Origin: Callipepla californica brunnescens
Lineage: Eukaryota; Chordata; Aves; Galliformes; Odontophoridae
Length of the DNA: 64,000 nt
Reading direction: 5' to 3'
Assembly (NCBI GenBank): GCA_023055505.1
Contig: JALIRH010000039.1
Location: 3,600,505-3,664,504 of the forward strand
The translations under genes and the position numbers were made by a program. This document shows positions 1-13,307 of this stretch, piece by piece. The notes beneath the pieces are model-generated. The model saw only the letters and a program-made list of their open reading frames with translations. It was not told the DNA's origin and made no database searches. How positions within the stretch are numbered: the first letter of the stretch is position 1; each line of letters begins with the position of its first letter.

Positions 1-1320
1 GGCAAAGGGCCAGGAGACCCCTGGTGAGCCTGCACCGTGTGTGTGTGCTGTGATTTCTTGGCCAGGCAGATTTCTCAGGGTTGCAACTTTCCTTTCCCAG
101 CATCAAAATTACAACGTCAGCTTTTTTGTTATTTTTCTTACACCTGCTGCTGTTGCAGCCCGGCCCAGCCCATCTCATATGTTCCCCTTCAGCAGCATGC
201 TCCTTCTGTTCCATTCGTGCTGCTCTCTCGGGTGTCTGTGCTGATTCCCTTTTCCTTACAGCTAAGCCCTGACTCCCATTTGTGCCCACCACATCAGTTG
301 GTGCTCCTTGATTGAAATTCTTGGTCCACTCTGAGTTCTGTCCTTTTGAAAAGAAGGTTCATGTCTCACAGTTGGGTTTCCTGAGCAACCTTTTCCTCTG
401 CTTTGCTCACTGTTCCAGGTAGATAGGAGTTTCGTGTGAAAGATTCTGTGCTTTTCCATTTTGGAACATGCAGAAAGCAAAAGAGAGACCGAAGTGTACC
501 GATGAACATATCAGTGTGGGGAGGCAGGTGGCCAGATGAAGTCCTTTTGTGTGTCAGGTGTCAGAAGTAGAGCTGAGGAGGCTTCAAAATGGATGCAAAA
601 GACTTTGAGAAGACTTTGTTGGGGATCCTCTGTGCCACTTTGGTTTATGCCTCTGAATATTGTCACTGGGCTCCTCGCTGAGACCCAGGGTGTGCGCAGT
701 CAAACCAAGTGCTTGCTGCAGCTGGAGTTGCAGCTCTGCACGAATCAAAGGTTTACCCTCATGAATGCCAGGAAGGGAGGGAATGTAACCGAGGCAGAGA
801 TTAATGCCGATGCAAAATTAGATTTGTCTAAACGGGCCGTCAGTAAATGTAAGTTTCAAAGTGGAAAAGCTGTGAGGCAGACACTGGAGTAGCTTTCCAG
901 CAGGAGTGGTTGGGGCAAGAACCTTAATTAGCTGAAGATGGCACGGGTTCAGCTCATAAGCAGCACAGCGTGCCTGCAATAAAAGGAGGCTGCTCCCACT
1001 CACCCTCCCGTCACAGGGAGCCCCAGCAGCTCCTGTCCCCAGCCTGGCACCTCCTGGCAGCCCCGGCCTTCAGCATCCTGCCCACCCGGCTGCCAAGGGC
1101 CCGCCTGCTCCCGGTGCTCTGCAATGAAAGGCCATTCTGTGGAACTGATTCACTGCTGTGTTTTTACTCTTTGCTCCTTTGTATAATCCTTGCTCTTTCA
1201 AGCTAACAGCTTCCCGTCAGATGGCTTGCCAATAGCAATTGTGATCTTAATATTTCATGCCAGGTTCATCTCGCTGTCCTTGCAGGATAAATGAAGCTTA
1301 TGAATGCTCCAGAGAGCGCC

Positions 1321-1550
1321 TCTTCCCTTTTGTAAGGCCACAGTTAATTGCAATTAAACAGTCGGCCTTTCTAAAATTAATATTATTATTGCTACGCTAT
1401 GGATGTGCTATAACTTTTGGAATGGCTTACCAATGTAGAGCAAATACAAGGGTAGCCCTTTGCTTGCTGGGTTTTTTAATATATTTTAATCACCTGTTTG
1501 CCTTGGCAAAAACGTATACTTTAGATATTGAAATCAGTGGGAAAATAAAC
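1321..1550. promoter_or_regulatory. AT-rich, repeat-free block with homeodomain palindrome
   Basis: The block contains the perfect 14-base palindrome TTAATTGCAATTAA (1344-1357), two opposed TAAT/ATTA homeodomain cores separated by four bases, inside roughly 200 bases of AT-rich sequence without recognisable repeat. This pattern is common in conserved intronic enhancers of developmental genes. Regulatory function is an inference only. Confidence 0.3.
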
Positions 1551-2209
1551 TAGTAACTTTGCTTCAAGTATAATCTGACATCTGTTCCTTTCTTCTTTTC
1601 TGTTCAGCTTCCTTCATTATGCTTTTCACAGGTCTCTTTGTTCTCCAATATGTTAATTCCATGGGTTGTTTATAGCTCATACCTACAGTGTGGGTTCCAA
1701 AGGGTTCTTTAAAATGTAAAGTTGCTCTTGTTATCCCCAACCCAGTCCTACAGCTGCTTGTACGCACACAAACCGAGCTCCTGGAGCAGCCCACGCTGCG
1801 GTGCCGCTGACCCTGAGCGCTTCAGGCTGGTGGAAGCTCGTGTGCTGCAGGGCCGATCATCCACCTCAACTCTGTGAGTTTTTTCTTAAGCTGTTTGGAA
1901 CTGGGGTTTGATCACACTAAGAACACCCTGTGGATGGTGCTCACGTTGGGGCTGACCTCCTACTGACACAGCATGAGCACAGGTAGGAGGAGGTAGCTCT
2001 CTTAAACCGCCCTATGGATTACTCGATCTGCGCTCCTGCATGTGGCACAGTGAGATGACACAGTGTCTGGTTAATAAGCACGTGATTGCATTATTGTATT
2101 ATACATTGGATATATTAATACAGTATTATGTCATGCATTATTACTGTGTAACCTTGCGTAATGTGCCGTCAGTTCAGGTGTTACTGAAACATCCATTTGG
2201 AAGGGGAAT

Positions 2210-2519
2210 CAACTTTTTACAAGGGTAGATAGCACAAAGGCAAGTGGGAATGCTTTTAAGCTCAAGGGGGGAGGGTTTAGATTGGACGTCAGGGGGAAAG
2301 TGTTCACAGTGAGAGTGGAGAGGTGCTGGCACGGGCTGCTCGGAGAGGCTGTGGATGCTCCATCCCTGGAGGTGTTCAGGAGCAGGTTGGATGGGGCCCT
2401 GGGCAGCCTGGTGTAGTGCCAGATCTGGAGGTTGGTGGCCCTGCCTGTGGCAGGGGGGTTGGAACACGTTGATCCTTGGGCTCCCTTCCAACCCAAGCCA
2501 CTCTATGATTCTGTGAATG
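2210..2519 (+). mobile_element. CR1 LINE 3' fragment
   Basis: The sequence follows the CR1 3' region over about 310 bases: GGGGAGGGTTTAGATTGGA near 2269, a GCTGGCACGGGCTGCTCGG block near 2325, the CCCTGGAGGTGTTCAGGAGC block near 2365, then CCTTCCAACCCAAGCCA and a terminal CTATGATTCTGTG. It is 5'-truncated, as nearly all genomic CR1 copies are, and cannot move by itself. The orientation is sense to ROR1. The reverse-strand reading frames across it are chance frames. Confidence 0.93.
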
Positions 2520-5001
2520 GAAGGCAGTTCTTTTTCTCACTGTTATCACTGTAATTGTGATGGCAGGCTCTCATCATTGAGCAGGGAGGCTCCTAAGGTA
2601 CTTATGTTGTAACTCAGCACCCCGTATGAAACAAATCGGGTGTTACCGTCTTGATCCTAAATGAACTGTTGCATCCCTCGATAGTGCCTCGTGTAGTTCC
2701 TCACTGTAAATAAGCTGTCCTTAGGAAGAGCAGCCCGGAATGGCCTTGTTCCTGTGGGCCCCTTGGGCTCAGTTGGCCGTGGGGCTGGGCTGGAGGTCAG
2801 GGATGCGCTGTCGGAGCAGCGGGGCTCTCTGCCGAGCCTGGAGCTAGACAGCATTTCAGTTCTTCTCGTGACTGGTTCCTAATGTTTCACAAGTACACAT
2901 TTTTTCTTTCAAAATTTAAGAGAAGAAAAACCGTATTTTGACTAAGGAATGCAATTCCCTCTCCCCCAAAAGAGATATTTATTCAAAAGCTGGAGTAGGT
3001 CCAGTTCAAATGTTGAGTACTGAGCCAGTACAGAGACATACAGCACATGTTCATCACCATGCAGGTGCGAGGGGAAAGGGAGTTTAGGCTTGAACCGTTT
3101 TGAAATATGACTTTTACCTACGTGTTTGACATTTTCTAGCCCTTTTATAAGGAGTGATGGAAATCTACGTTTTTCCTCCTTTAATAAAATGAACTTCTTG
3201 CTCGTTAAAGGTGCTAGATTGACAGCCACGGAGACTGAAGTCTTCTGTTTACCCTGAGAATAAGCACAGCATGGGAAAGCTGCAGTGCAGACTTCCTTCA
3301 GGTGCTACCTAAGCCAGCGTGCCTCAGCCTTGACCTGGTGAGAAATTCATCCCTTCCCCATTGCAGCTGTAGCTTTTGTGATCAGACTCTGCAAGGGAGG
3401 AGCCAGTTCAGGGTAGTTTTAATGACACTGTTATTCCTTCAAGAAATTTTTTGGACCCAAACAGACCACCCCGGAGCTACCTCCGGAGCATGTGCAGTTA
3501 GCAGAATAACCTCATCATCTTCTCGTTCACTTCGTACACACAAAACTGAACGCGCCTTTGATGAACCCCAGGTGAAAATTCAGAGCTTGCCATGAAAAAT
3601 AAGTAGCAGGAAAAGATGACTAACTGAACACATACATAAAGAAAACCTCAAACGACTCCTCATTTTCCTCTTCTAGTCTTAATCACTAGTGCATTTGTCC
3701 ATCACAATTAGGGAATGCCTGAGCGTGTGTGTTTCAGGACAATAATAAATAGTGGCTTTGCATTAGCAAAGGTCTGGTCTGTGTACCCTGAAGAAGTGAA
3801 GGTGAGAAACCGAAGGTTAAGTACAAAAAATCTTTGCACTTCTTTTAGTTTTATGACTAGCGAAATTCAGACCATTTAGGTTTGGAAAACTATGTGACAC
3901 ATAAGCAAATGGGTCTTCTTCAAAACCAGCTTGTAATGTTTGACTAACTTCCAAGAGAAGTATATGAGCTCTTCAGTTCAGCAGATCACTGACCAGTATA
4001 AATCTGTGTCACGGTGGTAGTACTGACCTCAAAAATGTAACTTGCCAGTTAATGTTGGTGTGGACAACATTTTCATTGCTGCCCTGTCCTATAACCCATT
4101 TTTCTTCTCCCAGTTTTCCATTATTACAGAGCTAACCTCTGGTGAACTCACTTGTGATGAAATGGTTGACACGTTTAGAGGAACTCATTCTAATGTAACG
4201 CAAGAGATGAGAAGTTTGCAGGGTTTGCAATAAATAGAATGGCTGGGTGCTGTTCATAGTGGAAAACGTGCTTTAGTTTTGGAGTCACTTCCCCACTGTG
4301 CAGTGGGACTCAGGTGTTCATGGAGATGAACAGATGCAGATGACCGGGCTGCAAAAACGGATCCTTCTGCAGTAGATGTGTTTGATGAAGAGCTAAGGGT
4401 GATGCATTGTTCTGATGGACTGTGCCCAGGTCAGCATTGTGGAGGTAGGCCAACAGAAAAGCTGTTTGAAGGACAAGAGCCCTGTGGATGACCTGGTGCC
4501 TGCTGGAGGTTTCTCCAGTAGAAGAAGAAAGTCAGTTGAGATAATTTTCCTCTCTGCAAAGAGAAATACACTGTAGTTAAAGCATCAGAGGAGGTTAAGA
4601 CACAGAAAATGGCCACATAGGGATTGCTGTTGAGTATAAAGCAGGTTTTTGGAGACAGGAGTATTAAGCTCACAAGATGTGTGAAGGAAGACACTGCTGC
4701 AGGACAGTGAAGATCTCTTTGAGGAGCAGAAAAAAGGGGAAAGGAGCCTTGTGAAGATAGCAGCCGAGACTTCTGGTGGCTCTTGAGAGAGGCACTGCTT
4801 GGGATGGGCTGGCAGTGAGTCTGAAGTGCTCCTGTGTGACGGGCACTACGTGTGTGGCTCCCAGCTTGCTCCAGCTGTGGCTCTTGGGGTGCAGTACCTT
4901 GCAACTTGTCGGTGTCCCCAGAATATTGATAAGTAACAGAGCAATTTGCATCCTCAGAAGGGCAACTGCAGTCCAGTTGCACTGCAGGCAGTATAACAAT
5001 A

Positions 5002-5030
5002 GATTGATTGATTGATTGAATTGATTGATT
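5002..5030. repeat. (GATT)n microsatellite
   Basis: Seven GATT units with one interruption (GAATT) near 5018-5021. It could be length-polymorphic. Confidence 0.95.
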
Positions 5031-8000
5031 AAAGTTGATTTAAGGGAAAAACCTCTGTTCCTTCCATTTTATTTGGGGAGTTCATCTAGCATCAGGATTT
5101 GGTGCTTGTGAAGACATCACAGCCTGGGCTGGTAATGCTGGAGCCCAGCATTGCACTGCTGGGACAGTCATTTTCAGATAAGGCTTCCAGACATGATTTC
5201 TGTGTCAGGCTTTGCCAGTACTAACATTAAACAAGCTGATGCATACATCTGTTTTTTATATCATCTAGATATGTGGTGTTATTAACGTAGCTTTTAATTT
5301 ACATGTCAGAGTAGATAAAACTCGTTTGGATGAGTATCACTGTGAAACTGCTGAGGTGGTGGATTTGGGGTGGTGACTGTGTCACACCAAGAAAGGGAAA
5401 AAGCAATCCAAGGCAAGAGGGCTAAAACACTTCAGGGCTGTTACAGCTCCCATATGGTGAGAAATCACTTTTTTGGCAATTTTAAAGAGATAGCGATGTG
5501 ATTTCATCCCTTCATGTCTGTCACCACATCATCTAGTGTGGAGAGCAGCACAGAGGAATGTGAGACAGCAGGAGCCAAACTCTTGTGCATTTAGCACGCT
5601 GGGGCAAATTGCCTTAATGTTATCCTTTCAAACCTCACTCCCAGCGAGATAGCATTCTGAGCTCAGTTGGTTTGAAGGCACACGTTACGCTTTCGAGAGA
5701 CCAGTTAGTGATTACATGGGAAAACTTTCTTTGCTTCACTTTGTTTCTGTGTAAGTCTCTCTGTTGGTGTGTGTTTGTTGTTACTGGTTCGTTTTTGTTG
5801 AAGCTCTGAAGGAATGATGCTGCCGTTCCTTTTCTGTCACACCAGGTAATTTTACCTTACAGTGTAGGGAAGTAGTTTGCCCCAATCCACAAGTCCCTGA
5901 CTTCTGCATCAAAACATTCCCAGTGCTGCAGGGAAGAGGGAGAGGAGCACTTTGCAATTGTGGTAGGCCTGGAGCTGGTTGTCTTTGGGAGGTGAAATTG
6001 AGATGGCACTAATGTGGTTGGCAGGGACATGCTGGGTTGCAGGGATGTGACACCCAGGACTTTTACATCGTACCTCGTTTCATAGCGTTGCCAGCAAGCT
6101 CCAGTCCCAGCAGTGTGGTATTAAAGGTATTCAGAAAGAGGCAAGAATATGAATTACACGTTATAATAATGTAATTGCCCATTTCTTACTTCCTACAGAG
6201 TTTCTATTACTTCTTACTCACACGTGCATCATTTTATATTGCCTAGGGAGTTAGCTCCTGCAGCACTGTATTGACCTTCACCTTCTCAAGTCCCAGTTCG
6301 ATTCATGAGAGGTGAGCATCGAAAATCCTTCTCCCTGCTATGAAGTTGGTTACAGAAAGATGACCGTTAGGTCCTGTTTTCTCAGTGAGGTACTGCTAAC
6401 TTGCTGTCCGTTGTTTGAGAATGTGTGGTTCAGAATCTGACGTTCCACTTTGGCTAACGGGAACTGTTTTCTCTGTATGATATCTGGATAATTTATGCTT
6501 TGGTGCCTGAGAGATCATCTGCAAAAGCTATCTGTTAATGACAGCATTTATTATAAATCACTATTGCCAGTGAATTACAGATTGTTAGCTTAAACATCTC
6601 AGCTCAGTTATCTGTTTTTCCTTCTTCTAAGGAAGGTATTTAGTACACGTTGTGTCCTCTTACTGTTTATCACCTGAAATTCTATTCTGCCATATTATCA
6701 AGTGCTTACCCACATAGTGGTACCTGATCTGTCAGGAGCTGGTACAGAAGCACGCTGAGGAGAAGTGGCAGTGCTGCTGATGAAGCCCTCTGCTGCTTCC
6801 AACTCAAGAATGGAACATTAAACGTTTTCCCCATAGCTGTCCAGTATCTTCCTTCAGACTTTCCTTAAGGTTTTCCACTCCATCTTCAACTAGCTTCTTT
6901 CTCAGTGCAGGTTTTGGTGTTGTTGTTCCTTGGTTGTTTTTGCTGTGGTCAGAACTCTGCTGTCTCATTACTCGCTGTTCCTTTGCTCCTGGTTGAATGA
7001 TTTGATTTATTCAGCAGGCTCTCACTCATGTTCGTAGGGGTGCAGGAGCTTAGCAGGCCTGCTCACGGGGAGCAGGGAAGTCTTGCAAGAACTGCGTGCA
7101 GGCGGAGTGTTTAGATCCATTTTGCCTTGGAGTGACCTCTCCAAGAATTTCACACACGCTCTGGGCACCGGGTTTCTTTCCACGGGCTTACCCTTAAGTG
7201 CAAAGCCATATGTTTTAGGGAAGGTTAAGCAATCAGCAGGCTGCACACTTAACCCTTAAGTACCGTATCTGGGACTGGACGTTTTTATTGCGTTGCCTCA
7301 GACCATAGATTACTGTATGACCAAGTGAGAATTTAAAAGGTTGATGCAAGAGCCCCTTGGATAGCATGTATTTTTGTAAGGCGTTGATCGATGTTTGTTC
7401 CAGATGCAGGTCGTGCTGTATTTATTCCCTTAGCACATCTCAGAGCTGCGAAGCTGTCCCAGCTTGCTGTCCTCCTGTGGGGCTGGATGCCTTTCAGCCT
7501 GCAGAGGTAAATGGTGAGTGAAAGTGCCTGTGATGTGTGATTAGGGCCTCGTTTCATCAGACAGATGCTTGCCAGCCTGTATTTACTCGCAGTGTCTTAG
7601 TGGTTACTCTATATTCTGCCAGCTGCTAGCATTTAAGGAGCTATATAGTGTCCTTAAGAAAATACATCCACACTCCCCCATTGCCCCTCTGGTAGGGGAA
7701 TGCCAGAGTGCAGCCAGCAGTTGTAATGCTCCTGAGAGCTGCCCCTCAGCTGGGCAGGCCTGGTGTCTGGATGCAGCTGCACGTGGTGGAGCTCAGGCTG
7801 CTCTTCTTCCCATGCAGCCATTGCTGTGACCATCCAAGGTAAGGAACAGCCCTCTTGCTTCTCTAGCACTATTCACCTGGACATTATTTGTCATAAGGTG
7901 CTCAAAGCTCTACATATGGCTTTTGGTGGGGAATAGGAAGCTCGTCGCCTCCTCCCCTGCCTGGCTCCATCCTGGTGCTGCAGAGCAGTGCCATGAGCTG

Positions 8001-11000
8001 ATTAATGGCAGGGATTACCATTGCCAACACTTGGGGTCACATTTTTGAAAGACACTTCTAAAATAGAGCCGCTGATGTTATTTTACAGCCTTGTTTTATG
8101 CTTTGAAATTCCTCTCGCAATACAGAATGTTGTTTTTCCTTTTTATCAATGTTTAAGGGTATTTCAGCCGTTAAACTTAGTGTACTTCAGCCAAAGAACA
8201 TACTAGAAATAGCTTCTTTGACCTGATAAATAACAATTCTTCCTGTATTAGCTGCAGAATAAATATTGCTTTGTTAGTCATCTTGGAAAAGAAAATCTCA
8301 AAAGAAGGTGGGAGAAGTAGGCAAGAATGCTGGGGACAAATTTCACCGTGAATGGCAAATATGAATTTTTAGTTAAACTTAATGGAGCCATCCCAGGATC
8401 CCGTGGCAAGGATCTGTCTTGGACTTCCAAGCCCATCCTTTGAGACCCACTGCAAGGTTCCTGCCCGAGGGGGGATTGTTCATGCCACACTTGCAGATTT
8501 ACTGTTTGTGGTCAGAAGAAATGAAGATGGAGCTGGGGAGCTTCCCAGGAGATAGCAGCACTGCCCGCTGCATGCTCTGGCAGATGCTGTGCTGAAACAG
8601 ATGAGCTGACCGTTATCCTTCAGGCGTGGTGGGACTGTGTGATTATTTGGCCAGTTTAGCAGAAAGTTTTCATCTAGATTTTCAAATCTCTCTAGATTTT
8701 TTCATTATTTTCATTTCTGCAGCAAAAGGTGTAGCTAGGCTGGCATCTTTCTGCTTAATACACGAGTTTCTTTCTGTATAGGGTTTTTCTACTGAATTCC
8801 TTCCCTTCAGCTCTTCCATTTCACGTTCTATTTTTGAGGATTCTTGTGTTACATGTGAAACAAAAGCAGAAATTCTTTTCTGCTTTTATGAGAGATTGCC
8901 TTTAAAAAAATTATAACTTTTCAGAGTGATAGAAAAGTGAGTTTGTTTTTAGCAAGTTTGATGTTTTCCAGGCAGTGAGCTCACCAAATGGACCCGTGCC
9001 TTTTGGATAACTTGGGTGGAGAAAACAATACGAGATGGAGTGACTATGTTCCTTTTTGGGGAATCACATTGCATTCCTGGTTTTCAGCAAACGTTTAATC
9101 GGGAATTGGGGCTCTTGGGAGCTGCATGCGTGACAACCACCGAATAGTCTCTGTGTTTAAGACTCCCTAAATACTCGTTGGCACAATAGCTTGTCACTAC
9201 TCCAGCACTGTGAAACCTAAAGGTCAACAGTTGCCTTCGTGAAAGTCCCCAAATACAGGTTTGTACTGTGGATTTTTAAAAGTCTATGGGGTGAATGGTA
9301 TCACTTCTTCCCTCTCCCTTTTTCCCACCTTTATCACATGAAAGATGTAGAAAAGCATCTTTAATACACCCAAAATCTGTTTTGAGTGGGAGATCCTTTA
9401 CCTTTGTATCCAAATAGGACAGGGGTGTAGCTGATGTGCAGATCTACATCTTACAGCTATTGAATTTCTTGTAGGAAGACTCCTTCTCTGGTTACCTGCT
9501 CAGTGGGCAAATTCAGAGCTTTATTTGCTTAATCAAAGTTTGCAATTGAACGATACATGAATGGTTGGACTTCTTTGAGCTCAGCAGAGCCGTTGTAGCC
9601 ATGGAAGAGGAAACTAGATTTCTTCATAGCTCCTCTGCATTGCTCAAGGAACTGCAGAATTCAGTCCCAGTGCTGGCATCACCCCTTCAACTCCGTTATC
9701 TTCAGGTTGTGTCCACTGCTGTAGCAGAGCATCCTCGTGGGTCACCGTGGGTTTGCTGCTGCAGTGCTGGAGCTTGGCTAAAGCCAGGGCAGTGTTTGAC
9801 CTGTAGGTTTGTCAGTGCTGGGTAAGAAGCAGAAAACAAAGGCAAAGCACATTGTTGGGGAGATCAGTGGAACAGTTTCAGTCCTGAGTAAAAATTCTCC
9901 GACTTCCTGATTTTCTTGGGCTCCTGTGGCGATGCTCTAACAGTATTTTAATGGGAATTCAGTACAAGATTTCAGCATTGCAGCACGAGCTTGCTATTGT
10001 AGTATTTATCTGTAAAAGCTTTCATGATCTCAACCGAAAAGCACCACTTTATACATAGTTCTTAAAAGCCCCTAAATCGTCTGTTTTTTAAAGAAAAGCT
10101 ATTTTAATTACTGTTTTTAATAGCCGTGACATCCATGTAAACTCTGCAGGCCAAACTGCAGTCATACTGAGGGACTTCAGCAAGCGAGGCTCATGCTCTG
10201 TGTTTACAAGTGTATTTTATCTGTGTTGTTAAAGGCAAGCGGCCAAGTGAGCTGTCCCTGAGTGATAACTGCTGCATGGTAGGTGGCTCAGTCTCCTTCT
10301 GGGAAGCAGCAGTTGAGTCTGGTCTGGAGCTGTTCAGCAGCCTGAGCTCCTCCAATGGCAGATGGGACATCCAAAGTCAGGTTGGAGCTGCCTTGATTCC
10401 CTGTCTTTGTTCAATAGTTCTGTGAGCACATGGCATCTTGCTGAGGAGGTCTGCAAGCTCAGCTACCTTTCATCTTCCCCAGGGATTGTTCTGGGTGAAT
10501 GATGAGGGTATTAATGGAGTGGTGCTTGAGAAAGCTAAGCTGCTGCACCGTGTGCTTTTAGTGCTCCACAGAGGAACATGTGCCTTTTGTGCTCAAGGCT
10601 AAACACGGCCCCAGAGTCAAACTTTACAAAAAGAATTCACCTACAGAACAATACATGTGTCTTGTTGGGCAAATACGGACAGACGTATGTAAACACGCAT
10701 GCATCTTCATGGGACAGCTTCACTGGATGTGTGAACATTTGTGTGTCTGTGTTAATGCAACTTCAGTAGAAACAGTGGTGAGTTCTGCTTAGAAATCTCA
10801 CAGGCAGAGGTTTTTTACAGGTGGATTTTATATTGCCTGATAGGTGCGTTATATCAAATTGAAAGATGCTACCTGGTGACATTCAAGTGGAAATTCCAAC
10901 TGATTGGCCCTGAGCCACCACACTGCGTGTGTGTCCAACCTTCTGGCTGGGATGCGTTGAGTGAAGAGGAATTCTCTTGGGCTACATATAAAATACGTAA

Positions 11001-12537
11001 TACAGTTAATGGATATAAATAACAAAACTTTTCTAAATGTATTTTTAATAAAAACATTAAAAAAGAGTGCAACAAAAGCATAAAGCTAGTGGGTTGGACA
11101 CGTGTGCACTAGACAGTGTGCCACAAATTAACTGTTTGCTTTTGTGATTTCATTTTTTGTATTATTGTTTGTAAATTTGGGCTTTGGTTGGTGATCTTCT
11201 GTGATTCTGTCATCGGCATGCTTTGTGTAGGTAGAGCTCTGCAGACCTCCCGATAAACAAGCTGTCAGGGCTGTTTGGATAAGAGCTAGGGAGGGGACAG
11301 TAATAAACCAGAAGTACAGAATGGTTTGAAAAGCCAAGTTATCTCAGAGTGTTTATTTTTAATGGGCTTCCACAAATAAGAAGGTACTTTATTGTCCGTG
11401 GCACAAATAAATATTAAGAGGTGTGCAAGCCTTTAGCCACTGCTGAGTCCTAGAAGTTAAGTAGTTGCAAAAGCCTCTGATTTTCCTTTGGAAGATCCCA
11501 TCCTGTGCCGAAGAGAACAGCTTGCATGCTCTCTCATGTAGAACATAGAGACTGGAATTCCCTTGTCGCTTCAGAAAGTGCAGGTAAACGTAGTGCTGTG
11601 CAGACACTGGGAGCTGTGGGTCTGAGCACGCTGGCTGCAAAGCCTGCAGCTGCCCCTTTTAAAACGGGGAAGTCCACTCTTAACTAAAAGGTTGTCACGT
11701 CTGGATTTTATCATTTCCTGCACAGACTAAATAGAAAGAAATCCTGCTCCTTTCCCGGGCCCTGAAGTGCAGGTATATGGGGCTGGAAATCCCCATGACA
11801 TCTTTTGCAGATCAAGGCTCCCTTTTCCGAGCTGCTGTGCAGACCTTCTCATGAATATGTGCTTTAAAATCCCGTTGCTGTTCCTGGCAGGGTCCTGGAG
11901 CTGTCTCAGCTGCCCTCTGCGCTTCGCCTTGTTTTATCCCTGTTGTCTCCATAACATCTAATAGAGATTTTTGGCAGCTGAGTTATGAATGAACTTCACT
12001 GAACTAAATATAACAGACAGGATACAACTCCTGGATGAATTCTACCAACATCATGCATTTGACCACATTATTTTTCTGTATTTTGGTTGTGTGTGAACAA
12101 GTGGCTTACAGGGCTGCTTGAGGAAGAGCTGGATACGCAGGTAACTGCCTCTATTCCTTCTTCTTAAAAGAAACCAAATGGATTTTCTTGCTATACCTCT
12201 ACCAGCCTCCTGGGAAATGTTTCTCTTGGTTTAAAAATCCAGGTTCCTGCTGCAGGAGGAGCTTGATCTGGTGACTCCAAGGGGAACTTCCAGGCCTGTT
12301 CTGAGTTGGTTAAAAAATTGAACCATCTTCCGTGGCATTGACTGCTTGAAGTTTCCAGTTGTATTCGGCAAGGATTTGAAATTAAAGGTCATTTTGAATC
12401 AGGTAATTGCTGTTTCCCTGAAGCCATCTAGAGAGGATCCAGACTGGTATGAAGCTTTTGTTTTTACATAAACAATTCGTTAAGGTCAACACGAACCTGC
12501 AGAAACTAGCGTCATAAATCAACACGTGTTTTTGCTT

Positions 12538-12554
12538 AAAAAAAAAAAAAAAAG
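12538..12554. repeat. Poly-A run
   Basis: A run of 17 A bases followed by GCAAAACAAAAC. No retroposed sequence or target duplication is obvious on either side. Confidence 0.9.
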
Positions 12555-13258
12555 CAAAACAAAACATGTTCAAACCAAGAAATCTGGGTTGATTATTTTG
12601 CACCCGCACAGATTTATGCCTGGCTGTAAATCAGTTTTCCCCTCCTGCGTTGTAAACCAGTGATAATGCTCCTCTTGTTCACATTTTGTATTTAGGTCTG
12701 AAAGCTCCCCAAGGGCAGGCAGTGCTGGGTGGAGCTGGGAGGCCACGTGAAGCCCACTTGGGCATGTATCTAACGTGAAGAAAAGGTGAGGAAGTGATGC
12801 AGCAGTGCATAATCCAAAAGAGAGCTTTTTTGATCAGCTCGTAGCTTCATTTGCTGAATGCAGCCCAAATGCTGAGAAGCATGGTCTCCTTCTCATTGCC
12901 TGTGCAGCCTTCTGCTGGAACCAACGTGGGAGCGGGTTGTTTTTGTAGCTGTGAAGCAGCAGGACGTTATCTGGTCTGGCTGAGGGCTTTTCCCCTGTGA
13001 GCTCCTTCCTGGAATTCCCTCTCATGGAAGTCCGTCAGATCCCTGGGGAGCAGTGGCACTCTGGAGTTTGTGTGCCACTGTATCCCTATCACAGCACTCA
13101 GACTTACTTGGATTGCACATCTATGGCAGCGATCTTTCAGAAGGCACCACTTTTTGATCTATAGAGTTTTGCTTGCTCTCGCTTTAGGTAATGCTGATGT
13201 TTGACCTCCTGTACGGACTCTGCTTTGTTCCTTTGAAAATGTGCATGGTATCGTGTTG

Positions 13259-13307
13259 TCATAGAACGGTTTGGGTTGGAGGGGGCCAAGGGCAGGGACA
13301 GCTCCCC
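13259..13307 (-). mobile_element. CR1 LINE, short 3' remnant
   Basis: It begins with CATAGAACGGTTTGGGTTGG, the reverse complement of the CR1 3' end, followed by the G-rich GGGCAGGGACAGCTCCCC block. Only about 50 bases are clear, with an internal deletion relative to longer copies. Confidence 0.75.

Larger units (their letters stand above)
2520..13258. other. Intron 1 DNA between CR1 copies, no gene seen
   Basis: About 10.7 kb of ordinary avian intronic sequence. Apart from the (GATT)n run at 5.0 kb and the A-run at 12.5 kb I see no repeat family, RNA gene or exon. The longest reading frame (reverse strand, 4431-4982, 183 codons) shows no domain or splice context. Confidence 0.7.

Noticed and set aside
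4431..4982. Reverse-strand reading frame of 183 codons ending near the (GATT)n run
   Set aside because: I recognise no protein family and the composition is ordinary intronic DNA. A second overlapping frame is also open, which suggests chance.
11160..11215. Possible CR1 3' end (TTGGTTGGTGATCTTCTGTG followed by ATTCTGTC)
   Set aside because: Only the terminal 8-base-like units fit. The preceding sequence has no CR1 blocks, so the match is probably chance.
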